Source: Hyphomicrobiales bacterium
GTDB taxonomy: Bacteria > Pseudomonadota > Alphaproteobacteria > Rhizobiales > Methyloligellaceae
NCBI GenBank assembly: GCA_003228955.1
Contig: QIGN01000191.1
Coordinates: 1-44,874 of the forward strand
Reading direction: 5' to 3'
DNA length: 44,874 nucleotides
The notes under the pieces were generated by a model. It was not told the origin of the DNA. It worked only from the letters and a program-made list of their open reading frames with translations, and did not search any database. Positions 14,938 through 24,298 of the stretch are shown here, in pieces. The position numbers were made by a program, and so were the translations under genes. Positions within the stretch are counted from its first letter, which is position 1, and the number at the start of each line of letters is the position of its first letter.

Positions 14938-16035
14938 ATGAATATCGACGGCGAACATTTCCGCACCATCTGGGTCGATGACGATGAATGGACCATCGGT
15001 ATCATCGACCAGACCAAACTGCCGCATGTTTTTGAAACCAGAGCGCTTAAGAGCGCCGGCGATGCAGCCCACGCAATCAAGGAGATGCTGGTGCGCGGCG
15101 CGCCCCTGATCGGGGCGAGTGCCGCTTACGGGATCTGCCTCGCCTTGCGCGAGGACTCGTCGGACGAAAATCTTGAAGCCGCCAGCGAATTGCTGATGGC
15201 CACACGCCCTACGGCGGTCAATCTGCGCTGGGCGCTGGATGAGATGATGCACTGCGTCCGCAATCTGCCACGCGAGAAAAGGGTGATCGCGGCTTACGCC
15301 CGCGCGGCTGAAATCTGCGATGAGGATGTCGAAACCTGCCGCATGATCGGCGTGCATGGGCTGGGACTCATTGAGAAGATTGCAAGGGCCAAAAAAGGCA
15401 AGGCGGTGAACATCCTCACCCATTGCAATGCGGGCTGGCTGGCGACCGTCGACTGGGGCACGGCAACCTCGCCGATCTATCAGGCCCATGCGGCGGGCAT
15501 TCCTGTTCATGTCTGGGTCGATGAAACGCGGCCGCGCAATCAGGGCGCCGCGCTCACCGCCTTTGAGCTGGGTCATGAAGACGTGCCCCATACGATCATT
15601 GCCGACAATGCGGGCGGGCATCTGATGCAGCGCGGCGAGGTCGATCTGGTGCTGACAGGAACGGATCGCACGGCGGCCAGTGGCGATGTCGCCAACAAGA
15701 TCGGCACTTACTTAAAAGCGCTCGCGGCGGCCGACAATGAGGTGCCCTTCTATGTGGCCCTGCCGCACACCACAATCGACTGGTCGCTGATGGACGGGTT
15801 CGAAATTCCGATCGAGGAGCGCAGCGGCGAAGAGGTGACGCGGATGAGCGGGCGCACCAGCGAGGGAGAGGTCATCACGATAGATATTGCCGCGCCGGGC
15901 AGTGCGGCGGCCAATCCGGCGTTCGACGTGACACCGGCGCGCCTCGTCACCGGCCTCATCACCGAACGGGGTGTGTGCGCGGCCAGCCTCGACGGGCTGC
16001 TGGGGCTCTATCCGGAGAGGGGCGATGACGGGTAA
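14938..16035 (+). CDS. mtnA: S-methyl-5-thioribose-1-phosphate isomerase
   Basis: A 365-residue member of the eIF2B-related isomerase family that converts methylthioribose-1-phosphate to methylthioribulose-1-phosphate. The catalytic pair is present at C163 ([10 protein letters not shown]) and D243 ([11 protein letters not shown]), matching C160/D240 of the Bacillus enzyme, and [14 protein letters not shown] is typical. It starts 12 bases after apt and its end overlaps the next gene by 11 bases, implying translational coupling to the aldolase that uses its product. Activity on 5-deoxyribose-1-phosphate is known for some relatives. Confidence 0.96.
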   Translation: MNIDGEHFRTIWVDDDEWTIGIIDQTKLPHVFETRALKSAGDAAHAIKEMLVRGAPLIGASAAYGICLALREDSSDENLEAASELLMATRPTAVNLRWALDEMMHCVRNLPREKRVIAAYARAAEICDEDVETCRMIGVHGLGLIEKIARAKKGKAVNILTHCNAGWLATVDWGTATSPIYQAHAAGIPVHVWVDETRPRNQGAALTAFELGHEDVPHTIIADNAGGHLMQRGEVDLVLTGTDRTAASGDVANKIGTYLKALAAADNEVPFYVALPHTTIDWSLMDGFEIPIEERSGEEVTRMSGRTSEGEVITIDIAAPGSAAANPAFDVTPARLVTGLITERGVCAASLDGLLGLYPERGDDG

Positions 16036-16684
16036 CGCCGACGAAGCCTGGCTGCGTCAGCAAATCATCGACACCGCGCTCGCCATGTCGAAAGAAGGCC
16101 TGTCGCCGGGGACATCGGGCAATGTTTCAGCACGCTGGGCGGAGGGACTGCTGATCACACCCACCGGCTTGGCCTATGACGACCTGATTCCGGAAGACAT
16201 TGTGTTCTTGGACAAAAAGGGGAAAACAAGCCCCGGCGCACGCAAGCCTTCGAGCGAGTGGCGCTTTCATTTGTCCGCCTATGGCGCGCGCGAAGAGGCG
16301 GGCGCCATCGTCCATACCCATTCGCGTTTTGCCACCGCTCTGGCCTGCGCCCGTAAACCCATCCCGGCGTTCCATTACATGGTCGCGGTTGCGGGCGGGG
16401 CGGATATTCCTTTGGCGGATTACGCCACCTTTGGAACCGGAGAGCTGGCGGACCATGTTGCCGCCGCGCTCAAGGACCGCAGCGCATGTCTGATGGCCAA
16501 TCATGGGCAAATCGCCTGCGGGGAAACGCTGGAAGCCGCACTTGGTCTGGCGCGCGAGGTTGAAGCGCTGGCGGCGCAATATGTGGCGGTTTGCCAAATT
16601 GGCGAGCCGTATATTCTGGAAGATGCGGAGATGGACGCAGTTCTGGAGCGCTTCAAGTGTTACGGCCAGCAGGATGAGACTTAG
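16025..16684 (+). CDS. ald2: Class II aldolase/adducin family protein (probable methylthioribulose-1-phosphate aldolase)
   Basis: A 219-residue class II aldolase. Zinc ligands H97 and H99 (VHTHSRF) and H160 (ANHGQ), and the catalytic glutamate E78 (SSEWRFH), match L-fuculose-1-phosphate aldolase spacing (E73, H92, H94, H155). The start at 16025 overlaps mtnA by 11 bases. MtnB dehydratase of the classical methionine salvage pathway has the same fold, but no mtnC, mtnD or mtnE is nearby. The mtnP-mtnA-aldolase set instead matches the DHAP shunt, in which the aldolase yields dihydroxyacetone phosphate and methylthioacetaldehyde. The choice between aldolase and MtnB is inference from context. Confidence 0.85.
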   Translation: MTGNADEAWLRQQIIDTALAMSKEGLSPGTSGNVSARWAEGLLITPTGLAYDDLIPEDIVFLDKKGKTSPGARKPSSEWRFHLSAYGAREEAGAIVHTHSRFATALACARKPIPAFHYMVAVAGGADIPLADYATFGTGELADHVAAALKDRSACLMANHGQIACGETLEAALGLAREVEALAAQYVAVCQIGEPYILEDAEMDAVLERFKCYGQQDET

Positions 16685-16914
16685 AGCAGATTTTTGAGCC
16701 AGGTGACGGCGGTGACGGCTTTGTCTTCTGCTTCGCTCTGGGACCCGAAACTTTTTTTGCCATGAAATCCGATCGGGAACCAGCCGCGCATGTCTTCCAG
16801 ATCGCGGCGGTATTCTTCGAAACCGAAAGAGCCGTCGGGGCGAATGAAAAAATCGACGCAGCGTCCGCCGTCGGGTGTTTCTATGGAGCGCAGGACTGTG
16901 TTTTTGTGCGTCAT
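16681..16914 (-). CDS. Small conserved-looking hypothetical protein (77 aa)
   Basis: A 77-residue cytoplasmic protein whose composition (RSIETPDGGRCVDFFIRPDGSFGFEEYRRDLED, then a GWFPIG core and a C-terminal AVTWL helix) looks like a genuine small folded domain. I recall similar uncharacterised proteins in Alphaproteobacteria but assign no function. It overlaps the end of the aldolase gene by 4 bases on the opposite strand. It lies downstream of ychF on the same strand, separated from it by a large inverted repeat. Confidence 0.7.
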   Translation of the reverse strand: MTHKNTVLRSIETPDGGRCVDFFIRPDGSFGFEEYRRDLEDMRGWFPIGFHGKKSFGSQSEAEDKAVTAVTWLKNLL

Positions 16915-16925
16915 GGGTATCGTTC

Positions 16926-17006
16926 TTGGACCCCCGTTTTCACGGGGGTTTCAATTCTGACTGGGTTATTAAGATGATCGAAACCCCCGTGAAAACGGGG
17001 GTCCAA
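16926..17006. repeat. Paired REP-like hairpins with perfect 27-bp inverted arms
   Basis: Arms at 16926-16952 and 16980-17006 are exact reverse complements, 27 bases each, around a 27-base spacer. Each arm itself contains a smaller hairpin, CCCCCGT-TTTC-ACGGGGG or its complement CCCCCGT-GAAA-ACGGGGG. It fills the gap between the ychF stop (17019) and the start of the small gene (16914), where it may end the ychF transcript. The single unit belongs to the palindrome family also seen at 19.8, 21.2 and 36.0 kb. Confidence 0.9.
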
Positions 17007-17018
17007 AACATTCAGCCA

Positions 17019-18146
17019 TTACGTCGCAAAGCGGAAATGCAGCAGATCGCCATCCCTGACGATATACTCCTTGCCTTCAAGGCGCATCTTGCCCGCTTCC
17101 TTGGCGCCCTGCTCGCCGCCCAGCTTGACGAAATCGTCATAGGCGATGGTCTCGGCGCGGATGAACCCTTTTTCGAAATCCGTATGGATGACGGCGGCGG
17201 CCCTTGGCGCTTTGGTGTTTTGCCGCACGGTCCAGGCGCGCACCTGCTTCTCGCCGGCGGTGAAATAGGTAATGAGTTCAAGTAAATCGTATCCGGCGCG
17301 GATGAGGCGGTCGAGGCCCGGCTCGGCAAGGCCAAGCTCTGAGAGATATTCCCTGCGCTCCTCTTCGGGGAGCTGGGCCAGTTCGGCCTCGATTTTGGCG
17401 GATATGACGACCACCTCGGCGGGCCTGGGGTCCGAGCCGCTGAGCACTTTTGCGGCTTGGGCGACTTTCGCCTCAACCTGCCTGGAATAAGCGTTTCCGC
17501 TCGCCGCCGACGCTTCGTCGACATTGCAGACATAAAGCACGCGCTTGGAGGTCAGCAGATTGAGCGCCCGGAAGGCGCGCCGGTCGTCTTTTGCCACCAG
17601 CGCAACCCGCGCCGGTTTTCCCTCACGCAGCAACTCAAGGGACGAATGAACCAGTTCCAGGGTTTTTTTCGCCTCCTTGTCCTGGCCCCGGAGCTTCTTC
17701 TCCAGCGGCTCGATGCGTTTCTCCAGGCTTTCCATGTCGGCGAGCATCAGCTCCGTCTCGACCGTTTCCGCGTCGCTCAGCGGGTCGATGCGCCCCTCGA
17801 CATGGGTGACGTCCGCATCATCGAAGCAGCGCAGCACATAGGCGATGGCGTCCACTTCGCGAATATGGGCCAGGAACTGGTTACCGAGCCCTTCACCTTT
17901 TGACGCGCCCTTCACCAGCCCGGCAATGTCTACGAATGTGAGCCGGGTCGGAAGGGTCGCTTGCGGTTTGACGATCGCGGAAATTTTCTCAAGGCGCGGG
18001 TCGGGCACCGGTACTTCGCCCACATTGGGCTCGATGGTGCAGAAGGGGTAATTGGCGGCCTCCGCGCTGGCGGTCTGTGTGAGCGCATTGAAGAGAGTGG
18101 ACTTGCCGACATTGGGTAGCCCGACGATCCCGCATTTGAATCCCAT
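17019..18146 (-). CDS. ychF: Redox-regulated ATPase YchF (Obg-like)
   Basis: A 375-residue translation-factor-related P-loop protein. The Walker A motif is G9LPNVGKST17, followed by G2/G3 ([20 protein letters not shown]). A coiled-coil insertion lies in the middle, and the C-terminal TGS-like domain carries [15 protein letters not shown] and [13 protein letters not shown]. Despite its GTPase fold, the family prefers ATP and is ribosome-associated. It follows pth by 21 bases on the minus strand, the usual rplY-pth-ychF order. Confidence 0.97.
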   Translation of the reverse strand: MGFKCGIVGLPNVGKSTLFNALTQTASAEAANYPFCTIEPNVGEVPVPDPRLEKISAIVKPQATLPTRLTFVDIAGLVKGASKGEGLGNQFLAHIREVDAIAYVLRCFDDADVTHVEGRIDPLSDAETVETELMLADMESLEKRIEPLEKKLRGQDKEAKKTLELVHSSLELLREGKPARVALVAKDDRRAFRALNLLTSKRVLYVCNVDEASAASGNAYSRQVEAKVAQAAKVLSGSDPRPAEVVVISAKIEAELAQLPEEERREYLSELGLAEPGLDRLIRAGYDLLELITYFTAGEKQVRAWTVRQNTKAPRAAAVIHTDFEKGFIRAETIAYDDFVKLGGEQGAKEAGKMRLEGKEYIVRDGDLLHFRFAT

Positions 18147-18167
18147 GAATTTTCCGCTTCCCGTTTC

Positions 18168-18911
18168 TTATTCTTTTTCGGTTCCGAACAGACTGCGCAG
18201 CCGGGCGAAGGGTCCCTTTGGCGTTGCAGGCTGAGGGTCGTCGGGCTTGGACGCGGGGGCGGCGGATTTGCGCGCCAGATCACGTTGTGAAGGTCTCGAT
18301 GGCGACGCGCCGCGTTTTGCCGGAGAGGTGGAGGACTTTACGTCGCCGCCAAGCCCAAGCGCGACCTTGTTCATAAAGTTTGCATTATCGCCATCTGCCA
18401 GATGCGGCGCGGCGTCGGCGATCGCGGCGATCAGCGGCACCAGCCAGACCTGCTCGGATTTTGTGAAATCCTTCAATACATGTCCGTGGACTTTCGACTT
18501 TTCGCCGGGATGGCCGATACCGATACGCACGCGCGCATAGTCGTTGCCGATATGGCGCGTCAGGGATTTGAGGCCGTTGTGACCGGCAACTCCGCCGCCT
18601 GTTTTGACGCGGATTTTACAGGGCGCAAGATCGATCTCGTCATGGAGAACGATCACGTCATCGAGGTCGAGTTTATAGAAGCGCACCGCCTCATTCGCGG
18701 CGCGCCCGGACTCGTTCATGAATGTTGCGGGTTTCAGCAGCAGGCATTTCCCGGTCCCCAGCCGCCCCTCGGCGATCTGGCCCTGGAATTTTCTGCGCCA
18801 CGGGCCGAAGCCGTGCGTTCTGGCAATCGCGTCAACCGCCATAAAGCCGGCATTGTGCCGGTTGCGCGCATGTTCCGCGCCGGGATTGCCAAGTCCGATC
18901 AGCAGCTTCAT
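18168..18911 (-). CDS. pth: Peptidyl-tRNA hydrolase
   Basis: A 247-residue Pth that releases peptides from stalled peptidyl-tRNA. The catalytic region is complete: GLGNPG (N9), RNRHNAGF with catalytic H19, KPATFMNESG, and HDEIDLAPCKIRVKTGGGVAGHNGLKSL. The enzyme core ends near residue 190; about 55 extra residues form a Ser/Pro/Lys-rich, probably disordered tail ending in a basic FARLRSLFG segment. Such tails occur in alphaproteobacterial Pth proteins. It sits 39 bases after rplY on the same strand. Confidence 0.97.
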   Translation of the reverse strand: MKLLIGLGNPGAEHARNRHNAGFMAVDAIARTHGFGPWRRKFQGQIAEGRLGTGKCLLLKPATFMNESGRAANEAVRFYKLDLDDVIVLHDEIDLAPCKIRVKTGGGVAGHNGLKSLTRHIGNDYARVRIGIGHPGEKSKVHGHVLKDFTKSEQVWLVPLIAAIADAAPHLADGDNANFMNKVALGLGGDVKSSTSPAKRGASPSRPSQRDLARKSAAPASKPDDPQPATPKGPFARLRSLFGTEKE

Positions 18912-18950
18912 GGGAGCTAACAGCCCAAAGCAAGGCGAGGCGCATCCGCC

Positions 18951-19658
18951 TTATTTCTTACCGCCATCGGAATCGCCACCGGCTTCGCCGCCTTCTTCGC
19001 CTTCGCCTTCCGCGCCTTCTTCGCCTTCTTCGCCCTCTTCGAGCTCTTCGCCCTCGAGGTCTTCTTCTTCCTCCACCTCATCGACGATCTCGGCCATGCG
19101 GCCGACAACGGTGACGATGGTGAAATCGCGGTCGGCGATGGTCAGCTCAACGCCCTCGGGAAACTTGATCGACGAGACGTGAAGCGAGTCGCCGATATCG
19201 AGGCCGGTGAGGTCTGCTTCCAGTTGCTCCGGGATTGCCTCGGCAAGACATCTCAGCTCGATGGTGTGGCGCACGATGTTGAGCACGCCGCCACGCTTCA
19301 GGCCGGGCGATTCCTCTTCATTCAGGAAATTCATCGGCACTTCGACCGTCACCGTCGCGCCTTTTCCGAGCCGCATGAAATCCACATGTACAGGAACATC
19401 GCGCACGGGATGAAGCTGGAATTCGCGCGGGATCACGCGGGTTTGCTTGCCCTCCACATCGATCATGAAAATCGTGTTCAGGAACTGGCCCGTGCGCACC
19501 AGAAGCCGTAGCTCCTTGTCGTCCACCGAAATGGTCTGCGGATCCGCGTTGTCCCCATAGATAATGGCCGGAATACGTCCCTCGCGCCGCGCGGCGCGGG
19601 ATGCGCCCTTGCCCAATTCATCGCGCGCCGCAGCATTGATCTGGCTGATCTCGGCCAT
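18951..19658 (-). CDS. rplY: 50S ribosomal protein L25 (general stress Ctc form)
   Basis: A 235-residue Ctc-type L25 that binds 5S rRNA. The N-terminal L25 domain (ARDELGKGASRAARREGRIPAIIYGDN) is followed by the TL5-like beta domain (PVHVDFMRLGKGATVTVEVPMNF). The last 45 or so residues are almost all Glu/Gly, ending DSDGGKK, an acidic tail often seen on alphaproteobacterial L25. I chose the ATG at 19658 (MAEISQINAAAR) because AAAGGACGAG precedes it; a start five codons earlier is possible. The low-complexity tail DNA is the only unusual feature. Confidence 0.96.
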   Translation of the reverse strand: MAEISQINAAARDELGKGASRAARREGRIPAIIYGDNADPQTISVDDKELRLLVRTGQFLNTIFMIDVEGKQTRVIPREFQLHPVRDVPVHVDFMRLGKGATVTVEVPMNFLNEEESPGLKRGGVLNIVRHTIELRCLAEAIPEQLEADLTGLDIGDSLHVSSIKFPEGVELTIADRDFTIVTVVGRMAEIVDEVEEEEDLEGEELEEGEEGEEGAEGEGEEGGEAGGDSDGGKK

Positions 19659-19816
19659 GTCTCGTCCTTTCAAAATTTTAATATCGGAACCCGTGTCCGG
19701 CCCGCTGGCCGCGGGACATAATTTCTGGCGCGCTTATACCGCCCGTGGGCCGCGCTGGCAATGGCGGGATGCGCTTCAGGCCAAGTTGGCAACCCTCAGC
19801 GTGCACCTAATATACG

Positions 19817-19896
19817 AAACCCCTGCGAAAGCAGGGGTCCATGTGCGCAATGGATTCCTGCTCCCCGCCTGCGCGGGGACAAGCTCCGCAGGAATT
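19817..19896. repeat. REP-like palindromes between rplY and the porin-like gene
   Basis: ACCCCTGC-GAAA-GCAGGGGT lies at 19819-19838. A second, nested structure follows: outer arms ATTCCTGC (19854-19861) and GCAGGAAT (19888-19895) around CCCCGC-CTGC-GCGGGG (19863-19878). These are members of the GAAA-loop palindrome family of this genome. The rest of the 248-base gap shows nothing I can name, apart from the presumed rplY promoter. Confidence 0.85.
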
Positions 19897-19906
19897 TCAG
19901 GTTAAG

Positions 19907-21028
19907 CTACTTCAGCGGCTCCATGACCGAGTCCGGGCCGAGCTTGATGGTCAGGCGCAGGCTGGTGCGGGCGGAGAAGGCGTCGTCGCTGCCGATGCGT
20001 GTGCCGATCTGTCCATTCGCCAAATTAGTGGGGAAGCCTGGCCTGTTATCGCCCTGATTGTAGGCCATCTCCGGGACATAGGAGTAATATTCATATTCGC
20101 TTTTGAGCGAGAGCGTCGCGCGCCGGCCAATCCGCTTGCGCGTTTCCAGAACAAGGCCGCCGATGAAGGCAACGTCACTGTCGGAAAGCGACAAGGCGCT
20201 GGTTGCCGTAAAAGTAGATCCAGCGGTGGTCAGCCGCCCTGAATAGTCTGTGTCCGCGTAATAGACGCCGCCACGCAGCAGGAAGGAAGACCGCAGGCCC
20301 ATTCCGTTTGTCAGGCTCGAGAGGAAGGGAATCGAATAATCACCGCCCCATGCCGCGTAAGCCCCGGTATAGCGGGTGTCGAGGTCTTCATTATAGACCG
20401 CGCTGAAGGCCGGAGTTGCAGGATCGAGGATTGTTTCATTCAGGTCCTGATCGATTCCCCGAATGTCCGCGCCAATCGCAAATGTGCGCTGGTGCGGCGC
20501 TCGCGTCACGCCCATGACGCCGGGGTTAAGCCGCCATTTCGATTCCAGCGATACGCCCCAATGGTCCACCTCGCGCTCGGAACGCGAGTTCAATTGAACA
20601 GGTCCCCCAAAACCCGCGAATTGTGCGAGTGCGGGATCGTCCACGAGAGGCGAAACAGCACAGGACTCACCAACCGCTGCGGTGCAGGTCGCTGAGTTCC
20701 CATCGTCTATACTCGCCCAGAAACCGTTGAGTGAGACTGATTTATTGGCCCCCATCGGCAGGGCAATCGACCCATTGACGTTCCAGCCGATCTCGTCGCC
20801 AAAGTCATCGGAGGACTTGAATGTTTGCAGAATTGATCCGGGGAGCAACCCGGTGGTTCTGGTCATGACAGACGGCACATCCGGCAGGGTCAGGATCGCC
20901 GTACCCGCGCCGACGGATACCGTCGCGCCGCCGACCTGCATGGAGCCGGACTCCTGCGCGGCGACCGGCGCGGCGAACACAAAAGACGCCAGCGTCAGGC
21001 TCGTGAGGTAACGGCTTGAAGAACTCAT
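19907..21028 (-). CDS. Outer-membrane beta-barrel (porin-like) protein
   Basis: A 373-residue protein with a Sec signal ending at about residue 24 (FVFAAPVAAQ). The mature part has many alternating amphipathic strands rich in Gly, Tyr and Ser (for instance GIDQDLNETI, YTGAYAAWGGDYSIPFL, GLRSSFLLRGGVYYADTDYSG, LSLKSEYEYYSYVPEM), as expected for an outer-membrane barrel. One cysteine pair in a loop (about 115-125) may form a disulfide. I do not recognise a named family or substrate, and the protein ends in Lys rather than the usual aromatic. It is bounded on both sides by REP-like palindromes. Confidence 0.72.
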   Translation of the reverse strand: MSSSSRYLTSLTLASFVFAAPVAAQESGSMQVGGATVSVGAGTAILTLPDVPSVMTRTTGLLPGSILQTFKSSDDFGDEIGWNVNGSIALPMGANKSVSLNGFWASIDDGNSATCTAAVGESCAVSPLVDDPALAQFAGFGGPVQLNSRSEREVDHWGVSLESKWRLNPGVMGVTRAPHQRTFAIGADIRGIDQDLNETILDPATPAFSAVYNEDLDTRYTGAYAAWGGDYSIPFLSSLTNGMGLRSSFLLRGGVYYADTDYSGRLTTAGSTFTATSALSLSDSDVAFIGGLVLETRKRIGRRATLSLKSEYEYYSYVPEMAYNQGDNRPGFPTNLANGQIGTRIGSDDAFSARTSLRLTIKLGPDSVMEPLK

Positions 21029-21189
21029 GATGGATGCACCCCCTGCGCAGACTAATTTGAGTTATTTGGAGGGAGTATACTCGATTCCGGGCGTTTGTTG
21101 CTTCGCCCCGGCAAAATCTTCGCAGACGTGGCAAGTCGGCCACGGCGGGGGAAACGCGGACTTCGCGCCATTGATTCTCGCTCCCCGTC

Positions 21190-21270
21190 ATTCCGGTGAA
21201 AACCGGAATCCAGTTTTTGAGTTCAAGATATGACTGGCAGGCTGCTCTGGACCCCGGCGTTCGCCGGGGT
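21190..21270. repeat. REP-like palindromes between the porin-like gene and prs
   Basis: ATTCCGGT-GAAA-ACCGGAAT (21190-21209) and ACCCCGGCG-TT-CGCCGGGGT (21251-21270) lie in the gap between prs and the porin-like gene, followed by G/C-rich filler. They belong to the same dispersed hairpin family as at 16.9, 19.8 and 36.0 kb, and may serve as the 3' end of the prs transcript. Confidence 0.85.
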
Positions 21271-21313
21271 GACGATAGGGGGCCCCGGGGTGACGAGGGG
21301 GCGTGCCTTCGAC

Positions 21314-22246
21314 CTAATCAAACAAACTCGAAACCGATTTCTCGTCGCTGGTGCGCTTGATCGCCTCGCCGAGCAGGGGGGCGATGGGGAGGACGCGGAT
21401 ATTGCTGGCGACCCGGATCGCCTCGGTGGGCAGGATCGAGTCGGTGATGACGAGCGCCTTGAGGTCAGAGGCCGCAACGCGCGCGACCGCGCCGCCCGAC
21501 AATACGCCGTGGGTGATATAGGCGCTGACTTCGCTCGCGCCCTGTTCCAGCAGCGCCTCGGCCGCATTGCACAGCGTGCCCCCTGAATCGACAATGTCAT
21601 CCACCAGAATGCAGGAATGGCCCTCCACATCGCCGATGATATTCATGACTTCCGATTCGCCGGCCTGCTCGCGGCGCTTGTCGACGACGGCCAGCGGGGC
21701 GCCGATGCGTTTTGCCAGCCCGCGCGCGCGCGCCACGCCGCCGACATCTGGCGAAACCACCATCAGCGTGCCGTTGTCATATTGTTCCTTGATGTCCTTC
21801 ACCATCACCGGCTGCGCGTAGAGATTGTCGGTGGGGATGTCGAAGAACCCCTGAATCTGCCCCGAGTGCAGGTCCAGGGTCAGCACCCGGTCGGCGCCCG
21901 CATGGGTAATGAGATTGGCGGTCAGCTTGGCGGAGATTGGCGTGCGCGGACCGACCTTGCGGTCCTGCCGCGCATAGCCGAAATAAGGAATGACCGCCGT
22001 GATCCGCCGCGCCGAGGCCCGGCGCAGCGCATCGATCATGATGAGCAGTTCCATCAGATGGTCATTGGCCGGATAAGACGTGGATTGCAGGACGAAGACG
22101 TCTTCGCCGCGCACATTTTCCAGAATTTCGACAAAGACTTCCATATCCGCGAAACGGCGGACGGAACAGTTGCCCAGCGGAATATCGAGATGTCCCGCAA
22201 TCGCTTCCGCGAGGGGCTGATTGGAGTTGCCGGCGAACAGTTTCAT
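21314..22246 (-). CDS. prs: Ribose-phosphate pyrophosphokinase
   Basis: A 310-residue PRPP synthetase of standard bacterial length. [17 protein letters not shown] opens the protein; the catalytic region [38 protein letters not shown] and the PRPP loop [20 protein letters not shown] are complete. It supplies PRPP for nucleotide, His and Trp synthesis, and for the Apt encoded at 14.4 kb. It lies 126 bases after the lipoprotein gene and has its own leader. Confidence 0.98.
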   Translation of the reverse strand: MKLFAGNSNQPLAEAIAGHLDIPLGNCSVRRFADMEVFVEILENVRGEDVFVLQSTSYPANDHLMELLIMIDALRRASARRITAVIPYFGYARQDRKVGPRTPISAKLTANLITHAGADRVLTLDLHSGQIQGFFDIPTDNLYAQPVMVKDIKEQYDNGTLMVVSPDVGGVARARGLAKRIGAPLAVVDKRREQAGESEVMNIIGDVEGHSCILVDDIVDSGGTLCNAAEALLEQGASEVSAYITHGVLSGGAVARVAASDLKALVITDSILPTEAIRVASNIRVLPIAPLLGEAIKRTSDEKSVSSLFD

Positions 22247-22372
22247 GCACCGCTCCGGGGCCGATCGTCGATTTGGCGCGGCGGCCGGTGTGCCTGTCCC
22301 GCGCCCTTGAGAGGGCCGCTTTGTAGCAACGTAAAAGTGGTGTGTAAACCGAGGCGCCAGGGGCGCGCCCGT

Positions 22373-23356
22373 TTAGCCCTGACCCTTGGCGATAAGCTTG
22401 ACGATTTCGGCGGCGGCGGCGTTCCCCGCGGAGAGGGCCGCCGGGCCCCATCTGCGGTCCAGTGAGCCTTTCGGGACATCGGACTGCTGGGTTACCGAGC
22501 CCAGATCACGACCCGATGCACTCAGCAATTGCCAGTCGATTTTGACACTCTGCGTCCCGGCAGTCCTTCCGTTGCCCATGGTCACCTTGCCGTTGACCTT
22601 ATAAACATTGGCGCCGCCCGTACTGGCAACCTGTACGCCCTTGGCCCGCAGCTGGCTTTTGATCGCATTGGTCAACGATTTCCGGCCATCGCCCGGCGCG
22701 CCCGATACCGGCGGGACCAGGACCGCAATACGCTTGTTTTGCGGTCTGGCCGACGCTGTTCGTGCCGGGGCGCTGGTATGCGGCGGTCGCGTGACAGGGG
22801 TGCTTTGCGCAACAGGCGTCGCACTCGTACCCGCGGGCGTCGCGCCACCTTGCTTGGGCAGCCATATGGCAAGATCGCTCGCCGTCTTGGCGGCGATCTT
22901 CTGCAGGGCTTCCTGATTGATGGATGTCCAGGGTTTCGCGCCCGGTTTCGCCGGGACCGCTTCCTCGCCAAGAATACGGTGGACGCGGTTGCCCGATTTA
23001 TCTCTCACATCCCAGATGTACGAGAACTTTTCCTTCCTCGATTCGTTGGACTGGGCGAGGAACCCCTGCACCGTATAAGTCGCGGTTTTGCTCTTGTCGG
23101 TGATGACGGGGATGTTTTTCTGCTGCGCCGCTGCAACCAGCTGTCCGGTCAGCTTGCTGCCGACGTCGGCCGGCGGGCCAATGACGGGTGCAAAGGAAAT
23201 CGCCGCCAGACTGTTTTCGGCCGCATGCCCGCCAGAACCGCTGAAGACACTACTCAGCGAGCCACCCGCGCACCCGCCAAGGCTGACCGTCAGTACCGTC
23301 AATAGTACCAGCGTCGCCAGCCGGCTGCTGACGCGCCCCGCCGCCGCCATAAACAT
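22373..23356 (-). CDS. Lipoprotein with a duplicated domain, function unknown
   Basis: The start at 23356 gives 327 residues with a signal ending in a lipobox (VLTVSLGGC), so a lipid-anchored protein. Two related domains of about 110 residues follow: the first from FAPVIGPPADVGSKLTGQL, the second from VLVPPVSGAPGDGRKSLTNAIKSQL. Both run through a xxYxVxGxxx strand and a WxVRDxSG or WQLLSASG turn, ending in an AAAEIVKLI-like helix. A Pro/Thr/Ser-rich linker joins them. The frame is open back to 23521, where a start only 10 bases after pgeF would bury the lipobox behind 55 residues; I therefore prefer 23356 or 23350. I know no function. It is co-directional with pgeF and prs. Confidence 0.78.
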   Translation of the reverse strand: MFMAAAGRVSSRLATLVLLTVLTVSLGGCAGGSLSSVFSGSGGHAAENSLAAISFAPVIGPPADVGSKLTGQLVAAAQQKNIPVITDKSKTATYTVQGFLAQSNESRKEKFSYIWDVRDKSGNRVHRILGEEAVPAKPGAKPWTSINQEALQKIAAKTASDLAIWLPKQGGATPAGTSATPVAQSTPVTRPPHTSAPARTASARPQNKRIAVLVPPVSGAPGDGRKSLTNAIKSQLRAKGVQVASTGGANVYKVNGKVTMGNGRTAGTQSVKIDWQLLSASGRDLGSVTQQSDVPKGSLDRRWGPAALSAGNAAAAEIVKLIAKGQG

Positions 23357-23530
23357 GCTCAACACCCGTTCGAGCTCCACATTCTTCAAAAAACCAAATA
23401 TACGCCAAGATTTCAACGGCTTGGCCTGATCCTGGCTGCTCGCAGCCTTAATTTGTACAGCGTCTGGGCGAACCCGTCCAGCGGTCCGCGCAATGTGCAC
23501 CTGTGTGCCTGCTTTTTCCATGACCCAGTA

Positions 23531-24298
23531 TCACGGGATCATAATGGCAGAGATTTGACGGCCATAGTCCGCCTCGCCATTGTGACATGACCGCCGGTAG
23601 CTGAAAAACCGGTCCCTGTCACCATAGGTACATAATTTCACGTCGTCGACCGTTCCAGTGCCTGCCGCGCGCAAACGCGCCGCTACATAACCCGTCAGGT
23701 CAAAATGTGGACGTGAATTCTGGCTCTCGCGTTCAAAAAATCGCGCGCTGGTTTTATCCCCGGCTAAAAACCGGGCCTCGAATTCGTCACCGACCTCATA
23801 GGCTTGCCGTGAAATAGCCGGGCCGATGGCCGCGCTGATCCGCGCGCGGTCCGCTCCAAGGTCCTCCATGGCCTCAAGCACGGCTTCGAGAACGCCGGCC
23901 AAGGCGCCGCGCCAGCCGGCATGGGCGGCGCCGACGATTTTTGCCTCGCAGTCGGCGAACAGCACCGGCACGCAGTCGGCGGTCGAAACTGCAATGGCGA
24001 TCCCGGACCGCGCGGTCACAACTCCGTCAGCTTTGGGCGCATCGCCGCGCGCCCAGGGATTTTCTACCGTTACGGCGTGCGCGGAGTGGGTCTGATAGGG
24101 CGTCACAAGAGTGTCAGGCGCGGCGCCTAGCCTCTTTGCAAGCCGGGCGCGGTTCTCGGCTACATCTCGCTGATCGTCCCTGGAGCCAACCCCGCAATTG
24201 AGGGAAGCATAGAGTCCGCCTGAAACCCCTCCCATTCGGGTTCCAAAGCCATGGCGTATGCCCGGCAGGGCGGAAAGGGCGCCGCTTTCGACAATCAT
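23531..24298 (-). CDS. pgeF: Peptidoglycan editing factor / multicopper-like YfiH protein
   Basis: A 255-residue YfiH/DUF152 protein. The metal site is H71 (YQTHSAH), C109 (VSTADCVPVLF) and H126 (GAAHAGWRG). These proteins were first called laccases; PgeF is now linked to removing wrongly added serine from peptidoglycan precursors, and human FAMIN to purine nucleoside phosphorolysis. Its start overlaps the stop of the methyltransferase gene by 4 bases (ATGA), so translation is coupled. Located in the lgt-methyltransferase-pgeF run. Confidence 0.94.
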   Translation of the reverse strand: MIVESGALSALPGIRHGFGTRMGGVSGGLYASLNCGVGSRDDQRDVAENRARLAKRLGAAPDTLVTPYQTHSAHAVTVENPWARGDAPKADGVVTARSGIAIAVSTADCVPVLFADCEAKIVGAAHAGWRGALAGVLEAVLEAMEDLGADRARISAAIGPAISRQAYEVGDEFEARFLAGDKTSARFFERESQNSRPHFDLTGYVAARLRAAGTGTVDDVKLCTYGDRDRFFSYRRSCHNGEADYGRQISAIMIP

